From Apoderus coryli (lineage: Eukaryota > Arthropoda > Insecta > Coleoptera > Attelabidae), in the NCBI GenBank assembly GCA_911728435.2, contig CAJVRQ020000074.1:62001-126000 (forward strand): a stretch of DNA of 64,000 bases. Direction: 5' to 3'. The position numbers were made by a program, and so were the translations under genes. Position 1 is the stretch's first letter; the number at the start of each line of letters is the position of its first letter. This document shows positions 1-9,573 of this stretch, piece after piece. Below the pieces are notes generated by a model. The model ran no database searches. It had not been told where the DNA came from and saw nothing but the letters and a program-made list of their open reading frames with translations.

Positions 1-148
1 GTAACAAAACGCTCTAATTCGTTCTAATTTGCTTTTTTATGCTTAATCTAATTTCTTTTGACTTATAAAATTTACTTTTATATTCTAAGTGAGAAAACAG
101 CTTTTTGGGAGCCATTTGAAAAGTTTAATTCTAAATAACAAAATTTTA

Positions 149-296
149 GTAACAAAACGCTCTAATTCGTTCTAATTTGCTTTTTTATGCTTAATCTAAT
201 TTCTTTTGACTAATAAAATTTACTTTTAAATTCTAAGTGAGAAAACAGCTTTTTGGGAGCCATTTGAAAAGTTTAATTCTAATTAACAAAATTTTA
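149..296 (+). repeat. Reference A-type monomer (148 bp)
   Basis: Taken as the numbering reference for the array. A typical A monomer has 35 G+C of 148 (about 24%). The left third (1-63) contains TCTAATT-like words at 13, 23 and 47, two T-rich tracts and most of the type-defining sites: 13 T/G, 18 T/A, 19 T/A, 20 C/G, 24 C/T, 28 T/A, 35 T/A, 40 T/C, 52 T/C, 55 C/A, 59 T/A, 60 G/C, 63 T/C. Positions 64-100 are almost invariant apart from 81 (T/A) and 94 (A/G). Sites 101, 109, 110, 111, 121-123, 126, 135, 140-142 and 148 again separate types. The monomer ends in AAAATTTTA. This phase is arbitrary; the biological start, if any, is unknown. Confidence 0.95.
243..254. other. Imperfect dyad in the invariant monomer core (one example)
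   Basis: Monomer positions 95-106 read AAACAGCTTTTT, symmetrical about the central AGCT with a single mismatched pair. It lies at the edge of the least variable part of the monomer (64-100). D monomers change it to CAGATTTTT and K monomers to CAGTTTTTT. One monomer near 57,453 reads AAAAAAGCTTTTT, a perfect palindrome. A dimeric DNA-binding protein site is conceivable. It does not match the CENP-B box as I know it. Confidence 0.35.
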
Positions 297-300
297 GTAA
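283..300. other. Imperfect palindrome spanning the monomer junction (one example)
   Basis: The end of one monomer and the start of the next give TTAACAAAATTTTAGTAA, centred on the perfect palindrome AAAATTTT, with arms TAAC and GTAA offset by one base. It is present at most junctions. Variants CAATATTTT, CGAAATTTT and TTTTCGTAAC occur in particular monomer types. AAAATTTT is an A-tract of the kind that bends DNA and affects nucleosome placement; any role here is inference. Confidence 0.35.
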
Positions 301-1479
301 CAAAACGCTCTAATTCGTTCTAATTTGCTTTTTTATGCTTAATCTAATTTCTTTTGACTAATAAAATTTACTTTTATATTCTAAGTGAGAAAACAGCTTT
401 TTGGGAGCCATTTGAAAAGTTTAATTCTAAATAACAAAATTTTAGTAACAAAACGCGCTAAATCGTTCTAATTTGCTTTTTTATGCTTAATCTAATTTCT
501 TTAGACTAATAAAATTTACTTTATATTCTAAGTGAGAAAACAGCTTTTTGGGCGCCATTTGAAAAGTTTAATTCTAAATAACAAAATTTTAGTAACAAAA
601 CGCTCTAATTCGTTCTAATTTGCTTTTTTATGCTTAATCTAATTTTTTTTGACTAATAAAATTTACTTTTATATTCTAAGTGAGAAAACAGCTTTTTGGG
701 CGCCATTTGAAAAGTTTAATTCTAAATAACAAAATTTTAGTAACAAAACGCTCTAATTTGTTCTAATTTGCTTTTTTATGCTTAATCTAATTTCTTTTGA
801 CTAATAAAATTTACTTTTAAATTCTAAGTGAGAAAACAGCTTTTTGGGAGCCATTTGAAAAGTTTAATTCTAATTAACAAAATTTTAGTAACAAAACGCT
901 CTAATTCGTTCTAATTTGCTTTTTTATGGTTAATCTAATTTCTTTTCACTAATAAAATTTACTTTTAAATTCTAAGTGAGGAAACAGCTTTTTGGGAGCC
1001 ATTTGAAAAGTTTAATTCTAATTAACAAAATTTTAGTAACAAAACGCTCTAATTCGTTCTAATTTGCTTTTTTATGCTTAATCTAATTTCTTTTGACTAA
1101 TAAAATTTACTTTTATATTCTAAGTGAGAAAACAGCTTTTTGGGAGCCATTTGAAAAGTTTAATTCTAAATAACGAAATTTTAGTAACAAAACGCGCTAA
1201 ATCGTTTTAATTTGCTTTTTTATGCTTAATCTAATTTCTTTAGACTAATAAAATTTACTTTTAAATTCTAAGTGAGAAAACAGCTTTTTGGCAGCCATTT
1301 GAAAAGTTTAATTCTAAATAACAAAATTTTAGTAACAAAACGCGCTAAATCGTTCTAATTTGCTTTTTTATGCTTAATCTAATTTCTTTTGACCAATAAA
1401 ATTTACTTTGAAATTCTAAGTGAGAAAACAGCTTTTTGGGAACCATTTGAAAAGTTTAATTCTAAATAACAAAATTTTA

Positions 1480-1566
1480 GTAACAAAACGCTCTAATTCG
1501 TTCTAATTTGCTTTTTTACGCTTAATCTAACTTATTTTCACTAATAAAATCAATAACAAAATTTTA
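1480..1566. repeat. Delta monomer 1 (87 bp, 61-bp deletion)
   Basis: A full monomer would be 148 bp. Here the sequence runs from AATAAAAT (position 71) straight into CAATAACAAAATTTTA, removing about positions 72-132 with one substitution at the join. The two ends sit in similar TAAAAT/TAAAT words. The left part is chimeric: A-like (GCTCTAATTCG) up to TTTTTTACGC, then B-like (AACTTATTTTCAC). It is followed by a GCACTAATACG monomer, as all 18 copies are. Confidence 0.95.
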
Positions 1567-3637
1567 GTAACAAAACGCACTAATACGTTCTAAATTGCTT
1601 TTTTATGCTTAATCTAATTTCTTTTGACTAATAAAATTTACTTTTAAATTCTAAGTGAGAAAACAGCTTTTTGGCAGCCCTTTGAACGTTTAATTCTAAA
1701 TAACAAAATTTTAGTAACACAACGCGCTAATTCGTTCTAAATTGCTTATTTACGCTTAATCTAACTTATTTTCACTAATAAAATTTACTTTTAAATTCTA
1801 AGTGAGAAAACAGCTTTTTGGGAGCCATTTGAAAAGTTTAATTCTAAATAACGAAATTTTAGTAACAAAACGCGCTAAATCGTTTTAATTTGCTTTTTTA
1901 TGCTTAATCTAATTTCTTTTGACTAATAAAATTTACTTTTAAATTCTAAGTGAGAAAACAGCTTTTTGGCAGCCATTTGAAAAGTTTAATTCTAAATAAC
2001 AAAATTTTAGTAACAAAACGCGCTAAATCGTTCTAATTTGCTTTTTTATGCTTAATCTAATTTCTTTTGACCAATAAAATTTACTTTGAAATTCTAAGTG
2101 AGAAAACAGCTTTTTGGGAACCATTTGAAAAGTTTAATTCTAAATAACAAAATTTTAGTAACAAAACGCTCTAATTCGTTCTAATTTGCTTTTTTATGCT
2201 TAATCTAATTTCTTTTGACTAATAAAATTTACTTTTATATTCTAAGTGAGAAAACAGCTTTTTGGGAGCCATTTGAAAAGTTTAATTCTAAATAACAAAA
2301 TTTTAGTAACAAAACGCTCTAATTCGTTCTAATTTGCTTTTTTATGCTTAATCTAATTTCTTTTGACTAATAAAATTTACTTTTAAATTCTAAGTGAGAA
2401 AACAGCTTTTTGGGAGCCATTTGAAAAGTTTAATTCTAATTAACAAAATTTTAGTAACAAAACGCTCTAATTCGTTCTAATTTGCTTTTTTATGCTTAAT
2501 CTAATTTCTTTTCACTAATAAAATTTACTTTTATATTCTAAGTGAGAAAACAGCTTTTTGGGAGCCATTTGAAAAGTTTAATTCTAAATAACAAAATTTT
2601 AGTAACAAAACGCGCTAAATCGTTCTAATTTGCTTTTTTATGCTTAATCTAATTTTTTTTGACTAATAAAATTTACTTTTATATTCTAAGTGAGAAAACA
2701 GCTTTTTGGGCGCCATTTGAAAAGTTTAATTCTAAATAACAAAATTTTAGTAACAAAACGCTCTAATTGGTTCTAATTTGCTTTTTTATGCTTAATCTAA
2801 TTTCTTTTGACTAATAAAATTTACTTTTATATTCTAAGTGAGAAAACAGCTTTTTGGGAGCCATTTGAAAAGTTTAATTCTAAATAACAAAATTTTAGTA
2901 ACAAAACGCTCTAATTCGTTCTAATTTGCTTTTTTATGCTTAATCTAATTTTTTTTGACTAATAAAATTTACTTTTATATTCTAAGTGAGAAAACAGCTT
3001 TTTGGGCGCCATTTGAAAAGTTTAATTCTAAATAACAAAATTTTAGTAACAAAACGCTCTAATTGGTTCTAATTTGCTTTTTTATGCTTAATCTAATTTC
3101 TTTTGACTAATAAAATTTACTTTTAAATTCTAAGTGAGAAAACAGCTTTTTGGGAGCCATTTGAAAAGTTCAATTCTAAATAACAAAATTTTAGTAACAA
3201 AACGCGCTAAATCGTTCTAATTTGCTTTTTTATGCTTAATCTAATTTCTTTAGACTAATAGAAATTACTTTTAATTTCTAAGTGAGAAAACAGCTTTTTG
3301 GGAGCCATTTGAAACGTTTAATTCTAAATAACAATATTTTAGTAACAAAACGCGCTAATTCGTTCTAAATTGCCAATTTACGCTTAATCTAACTTATTTT
3401 CACTAATAAAATTTACTTTTAAATTCTAAGTGAGGAAACAGCTTTTTGGGAGCCATTTGAAACGTTTAATTCTAAATAACAAAATTTTAGTAACAAAACG
3501 CGCTAATTCGTTCTAAATTGCTTATTTACGCTTAATCTAACTTATTTTCACTAATAAAATTTACTTTGAAATTCTAAGTGAGAAAACAGCTTTTTGGGAA
3601 CCATTTGAAAAGTTTAATTCTAAATAACAAAATTTTA

Positions 3638-3724
3638 GTAACAAAACGCTCTAATTCGTTCTAATTTGCTTTTTTACGCTTAATCTAACTTATTTTCACT
3701 AATAAAATCAATAACAAAATTTTA
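3638..3724. repeat. Delta monomer 2
   Basis: Same junction and A/B chimeric left half as delta 1, 2,158 bp downstream. The preceding monomer is itself a hybrid, B-type on the left and GAAATTC/GGGAACC on the right. Confidence 0.95.
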
Positions 3725-6679
3725 GTAACAAAACGCACTAATACGTTCTAAATTGCTTTTTTATGCTTAATCTAATTTCTTTTGACTAATAAAATTTACT
3801 TTTAAATTCTAAGTGAGAAAACAGCTTTTTGGCAGCCCTTTGAACGTTTAATTCTAAATAACAAAATTTTAGTAACACAACGCGCTAATTCGTTCTAAAT
3901 TGCTTATTTACGCTTAATCTAACTTATTTTCACTAATAAAATTTACTTTTAAATTCTAAGTGAGAAAACAGCTTTATGGGAGCCATTTGAAAAGTTTAAT
4001 TCTAAATAACGAAATTTTAGTAACAAAACGCGCTAAATCGTTTTAATTTGCTTTTTTATGCTTAATCTAATTTCTTTAGACTAATAAAATTTACTTTTAA
4101 ATTCTAAGTGAGAAAACAGCTTTTTGGCAGCCATTTGAAAAGTTTAATTCTAAATAACAAAATTTTAGTAACAAAACGCGCTAAATCGTTCTAATTTGCT
4201 TTTTTATGCTTAATCTAATTTCTTTTGACCAATAAAATTTACTTTTAAATTCTAAGTGAGGAAACAGCTTTTTGGGAGCCATTTGAAACGTTTAATTCTA
4301 AATAACAAAATTTTAGTAACAAAACGCGCTAATTCGTTCTAAATTGCTTATTTACGCTTAATCTAACTTATTTTCACTAATAAAATTTACTTTTAAATTC
4401 TAAGTGAGAAAACAGCTTTTTGGGAGCCATTTGAAAGTTTTATTCTAAATAACAAAATTTTAGTAACAAAACGCGCTAAATCGTTCTAATTTGCTTTTTT
4501 ATGCTTAATCTAATTTCTTTTGACTAATAAAATTTACTTTTAAATTCTAAGTGAGAAAACAGCTTTTTGGGAGCCATTTGAAAAGTTTAATTCTAAATAA
4601 CAAAATTTTAGTAACAAAACGCGCTAAATCGTTCTAATTTGCTTTTTTATGCTTAATCTAATTTCTTTAGACTAATAAAATTTACTTTTAAATTCTAAGT
4701 GAGAAAACAGCTTTTTGGCAGCCATTTGAACGTTTAATTCTAAATAACAAAATTTTAGTAACAAAACGCGCTAATTCGTTCTAAATTGCTTATTTACGCT
4801 TAATCTAACTTATTTTCACTAATAAAATTTACTTTTAAATTCTAAGTGAGAAAACAGCTTTTTGGGAGCCATTTGAAAAGTTTAATTCTAAATAACGAAA
4901 TTTTAGTAACAAAACGCGCTAAATCGTTTTAATTTGCTTTTTTATGCTCAATCTAATTTCTTTAGACTAATAAAATTTACTTTTAAATTCTAAGTGAGAA
5001 AACAGCTTTTTGACAGCCATTTGAACGTCTAATTCTAAATAACAAAATTTTAGTAACAAAACGCTCTAATACGTTCTAAATTGCTTTTTTATGCTTAATC
5101 TAATTTCTTTTCACTAATAAAATTTACTTTTAAATTCTAAGTGAGAAAACAGCTTTTTGGGAGCCATTTGAAAAGTTTAATTCTAAATAACAAAATTTTA
5201 GTAACAAAACGCGCTAAATCGTTCTAATTTGCTTTTTTATGCTTAATCTAATTTCTTTTGACCAATAAAATTTACTTTTAAATTCTAAGTGAGAAAACAG
5301 CTTTTTGGGAGCCATTTGAAAAGTTTAATTCTAAATAACAAAATTTTAGTAACAAAACGCTCTAATTCGTTCTAATTTGCTTTTTTATGCTTAATCTAAT
5401 TTCTTTTGACTAATAAAATTTACTTTTATATTCTAAGTGAGAAAACAGCTTTTTGGGAGCCATTTTAAAAGTTTAATTCTAAATAACAAAATTTTAGTAA
5501 CAAAACGCTCTAATTCGTTCTAATTTGCTTTTTTATGCTTAATCTAATTTCTTTTGACTAATAAAATTTACTTTTAAATTCTAAGTGAGAAAACAGCTTT
5601 TTGGGAGCCATTTGAAAAGTTTAATTCTAATTAACAAAATTTTAGTAACAAAACGCTCTAATACGTTCTAAATTGCTTTTTTATGCTTAATCTAATTTCT
5701 TTTCACTAATAAAATTTACTTTTAAATTCCAAGTGAGAAAACAGTTTTTTGGGAGCCATTTGAAAAGTTTAATTCTAAATAACAAAATTTTCGTAACAAA
5801 ACGCGCTAAATCGTTCTAATTTGCTTTTTTATGCTTAATCTAATTTCTTTAGACTAATAAAATTTACTTTTAAATTCTAAGTGAGAAAACAGCTTTTTGG
5901 CAGCCATTTGAACGTTTAATTCTAAATAACAATATTTTAGTAACAAAACGCTCTAATACGTTCTAAATTGCTTTTTTATGCTTAATCTAATTTCTTTTCA
6001 CTAATAAAATTTACTTTTAAATTCTAAGTGAGAAAACAGATTTTTGGGAGCCATTTGAAAAGTTTAATTCTAAATAACAAAATTTTAGTAACAAAACGCG
6101 CTAAATCGTTCTAATTTGCTTTTTTATGCTTAATCTAATTTCTTTTGACCAATAAAATTTACTTTTAAATTCTAAGTGAGAAAACAGCTTTTTGGGAGCC
6201 ATTTGAAAAGTTTAATTCTAAATAACAAAATTTTAGTAACAAAACGCTCTAATTCGTTCTAATTTGCTTTTTTATGCTTAATCTAATTTCTTTTGACTAA
6301 TAAAATTTACTTTTATATTCTAAGTGAGAAAACAGCTTTTTGGGAGCCATTTGAAAAGTTTAATTCTAAATAACAAAATTTTAGTAACAAAACGCTCTAA
6401 TTCGTTCTAATTTGCTTTTTTATGCTTAATCTAATTTCTTTAAACTAATAAAATTTACTTTTAAATTCTAAGTGAGAAAACAGCTTTTTGGGAGCCATTT
6501 GAAAAGTTTAATTCTAATTAACAAAATTTTAGTAACAAAACGCTCTAATTCGTTCTAATTTGCTTTTTTATGCTTAATCTAATTTCTTTTGACTAATAAA
6601 ATTTACTTTTATATTCTAAGTGAGAAAACAGCTTTTTGGGAGCCATTTGAAAAGTTTAATTCTAAATAACAAAATTTTA

Positions 6680-7269
6680 GTAACAAAACGCGCTAAATCG
6701 TTCTAATTTGCTTTTTTATGCTTAATCTAATTTCTTTTGACTAATAAAATTTACTTTATATTCTAAGTGAGAAAACAGCTTTTTGAGCGCCATTTGAAAA
6801 GTTTAATTCTAAATAACAAAATTTTAGTAACAAAACGCTCTAATTGGTTCTAATTTGCTTTTTTATGCTTAATCTAATTTCTTTTGACTAAAAAAATTTA
6901 CTTTTAAATTCTAAGTGAGAAAACAGCTTTTTGGGAGCCATTTGAAAAGTTTAATTCTAAATAACAAAATTTTAGTAACAAAACGCGCTAAATCGTTCTA
7001 ATTTGCTTTTTTATGCTTAATCTAATTTCTTTTGACTAATAAAATTTACTTTATATTCTAAGTGAGAAAACAGCTTTTTGAGCGCCATTTGAAAAGTTTA
7101 ATTCTAAATAACAAAATTTTAGTAACAAAACGCTCTAATTGGTTCTAATTTGCTTTTTTATGCTTAATCTAATTTCTTTTGACTAAAAAAATTTACTTTT
7201 AAATTCTAAGTGAGAAAACAGCTTTTTGGGAGCCATTTGAAAAGTTTAATTCTAATTAACAAAATTTTA
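6680..7269. repeat. Tandem duplicated dimer (2 x 295 bp)
   Basis: A 147-bp monomer with TTTATATTC lacking a T and GAGCGCC is followed by a 148-bp monomer with AATTGG and GACTAAAAAAATTT. The pair occurs at 6,680-6,974 and again at 6,975-7,269, differing by one base at the end (AAATAAC against AATTAAC). The corresponding place in the second large copy (near 20,700-20,990) has the pair only once. This alone explains the change of offset from 14,032 to 13,737 bp. Confidence 0.9.
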
Positions 7270-7861
7270 GTAACAAAACGCTCTAATTCGTTCTAATTTG
7301 CTTTTTTATGGTTAATCTAATTTCTTTTGACTAATAAAATTTACTTTTAAATTCTAAGTGAGAAAACAGCTTTTTGGGAGCCATTTGAAAAGTTCAATTC
7401 TAAATAACAAAATTTTAGTAACAAAACGCGCTAAATCGTTCTAATTTGCTTTTTTATGCTTAATCTAATTTCTTTAGACTAATAGAATTTACTTTTAATT
7501 TCTAAGTGAGAAAACAGCTTTTTGGGAGCCATTTGAAACGTTTAATTCTAAATAACAATATTTTAGTAACAAAACGCGCTAATTCGTTCTAAATTGCTTA
7601 TTTACGCTTAATCTAACTTATTTTCACTAATAAAATTTACTTTTAAATTCTAAGTGAGGAAACAGCTTTTTGGGAGCCATTTGAAACGTTTAATTCTAAA
7701 TAACAAAATTTTAGTAACAAACCGCGCTAATTCGTTCTAAATTGCTTATTTACGCTTAATCTAACTTATTTTCACTAATAAAATTTACTTTTAAATTCTA
7801 AGTGAGGAAACAGCTTTTTGGGAGCCATTTGAAACGTTTAATTCTAAATAACAAAATTTTA

Positions 7862-7948
7862 GTAACAAAACGCGCTAATTCGTTCTAAATTGCTTATTTA
7901 CGCTTAATCTAACTTATTTTCACTAATAAAATCAATAACAAAATTTTA
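7862..7948. repeat. Delta monomer 3
   Basis: Same deletion join, but the left half is entirely B-type (GCGCTAATTCG, GCTTATTTACGC). The preceding context is CAATATTTT and TAGAATTTAC monomers rather than the R block, so the deletion exists on two backgrounds. Confidence 0.95.
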
Positions 7949-9426
7949 GTAACAAAACGCACTAATACGTTCTAAATTGCTTTTTTATGCTTAATCTAAT
8001 TTCTTTTGACTAATAAAATTTACTTTTAAATTCTAAGTGAGAAAACAGCTTTTTGGGAGCCATTTGAACGTTTAATTCTAAATAACAAAATTTTAGTAAC
8101 AAAACGCGCTAATTCGTTCTAATTTGCTTTTTTATGCTTAATCTAATTTCTTTTGACTAATAAAATTTACTTTTATATTCTGAGTGAGAAAACAGCTTTT
8201 TGGGAGCCATTTGAAAAGTTTAATTCTAAATAACAAAATTTTAGTAACAAAACGCTCTAATTCGTTCTAATTTGCTTTTTTATGCTTAATCTAATTTCTT
8301 TTGACTAATAAAATTTACTTTTAAATTCTAAGTGAGAAAACAGCTTTTTGGGAGCCATTTGAAAAGTTTAATTCTAATTAACAAAATTTTAGTAACAAAA
8401 CGCTCTAATACGTTCTAAATTGCTTTTTTATGCTTAATCTAATTTCTTTTCACTAATAAAATTTACTTTTAAATTCTAAGTGAGAAAACAGTTTTTTGGG
8501 AGCCATTTGAAAAGTTTAATTCTAAATAACAAAATTTTCGTAACAAAACGCGCTAAATCGTTCTAATTTGCTTTTTTATGCTTAATCTAATTTCTTTAGA
8601 CTAATAAAATTTACTTTTAAATTCTAAGTGAGAAAACAGCTTTTTGGCAGCCATTTGAACGTTTAATTCTAAATAACAAAATTTTAGTAACAAAACGCTC
8701 TAATACGTTCTAAATTGCTTTTTTATGCTTAATCTAATTTCTTTTCACTAATAAAATTTACTTTTAAATTCTAAGTGAGAAAACAGCTTTTTGGGAGCCA
8801 TTTGAAAAGTTTAATTCTAAATAACAAAATTTTAGTAACAAAACGCGCTAAATCGTTCTAATTTGCTTTTTTATGCTTAATCTAATTTCTTTTGACCAAT
8901 AAAATTTACTTTTAAATTCTAAGTGAGAAAACAGCTTTTTGGGAGCCATTTGCAAAGTTTAATTCTAAATAACAAAATTTTAGTAACAAAACGCTCTAAT
9001 TCGTTCTAATTTGCTTTTTTATGCTTAATCTAATTTCTTTAAACTAATAAAATTTACTTTTAAATTCTAAGTGAGAAAACAGCTTTTTGGGAGCCATTTG
9101 AAAAGTTTAATTCTAATTAACAAAATTTTAGTAACAAAACGCTCTAATTCGTTCTAATTTGCTTTTTTATGCTTAATCTAATTTCTTTTGACTAATAAAA
9201 TTTACTTTTATATTCTAAGTGAGAAAACAGCTTTTTGGGAGCCATTTGAAAAGTTTAATTCTAAATAACAAAATTTTAGTAACAAAACGCGCTAAATCGT
9301 TCTAATTTGCTTTTTTATGCTTAATCTAATTTCTTTTGACTAATAAAATTTACTTTTAAATTCTAAGTGAGAAAACAGCTTTTTGGGAGCCATTTGAAAA
9401 GTTTAATTCTAATTAACAAAATTTTC

Positions 9427-9573
9427 GTAACAAAACGCTCTAATTCGTTCTAATTTGCTTTTTTATGCTTAATCTAATTTCTTTTGACTAATAAAATTTA
9501 CTTTTAAATTCTAAGTGAGAAAACAGCTTTTTGGGAGCCATTTGAACGTTTAATTCTAAATAACAAAATTTTA
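9427..9573. repeat. Replaced monomer (patch) inside the large duplication
   Basis: Within a region otherwise matching 23,160 onward at 13,737 bp offset, this 147-bp monomer reads GCTCTAATTCG, TTTTGACT, GGGAGCC. Its partner at 23,164 reads GCGCTAAATCG, TTTAGACT, GGCAGCC. The flanks agree on both sides (TTTTCGTAAC before, GAACG and a D monomer after). At least five linked differences within about 100 bp and none next to them suggest gene conversion or a double exchange. Confidence 0.65.

Larger units (their letters stand above)
1..1035. repeat. Left segment, seven A/H-type monomers
   Basis: Seven monomers starting at 1, 149, 297, 445, 592, 740 and 888. Most are A-type, alternating TTTATATTC and TTTAAATTC at position 81 and AAATAAC/AATTAAC near the end. 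The unit at 445 is H-like with TTTAGAC, lacks one T in the tract before TATATTC (147 bp) and carries GGGCGCC, as does the next. The same succession of types recurs near 2,158-3,150, 41,590-42,440 and 44,635-45,650, so this stretch belongs to the R family of blocks described below. The unit at 888 has ATGGTTAATC, a variant seen again near 7,310, 21,050, 27,786, 32,664, 52,207 and 55,537. Confidence 0.85.
1036..5160. repeat. Higher-order block R1 (two delta monomers 2,158 bp apart)
   Basis: Order of marks: C monomer (1184), a GACC/GGGAACC monomer (1332), delta monomer (1480), GCACTAATACG monomer with GGCAGCCCTTTG, a monomer starting GTAACACAACG, B and C units, A units with GGGCGCC, a run of B units, then a second delta (3638) exactly 2,158 bp after the first. 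It continues through a GAAAGTTTTATTC unit, H and C units and one ATGCTCAATC unit (near 4,946). The part from about 1,443 on matches R3 at a constant offset of 14,032 bp. R2 is the same block lacking one monomer. Part of it (from 1,036) also matches 40,492 onward. Confidence 0.85.

Noticed and set aside
188..214. Recurrent mini-ORF starting at ATGCTTAATC in most A-type monomers
   Set aside because: It ends after eight codons at GACTAA, has no conserved context and is lost in B monomers (TACGC). It is a by-product of the repeat.
243..254. CENP-B box
   Set aside because: The core dyad and the CGTTCTAA word do not fit the known CENP-B box pattern (TTCG, then A, then CGGG). Only a weak resemblance of CGTT exists.
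1480..1566. Delta monomers as independent deletions
   Set aside because: All 18 have the same join including the same substituted base and the same right-hand neighbour, so one origin is far simpler.
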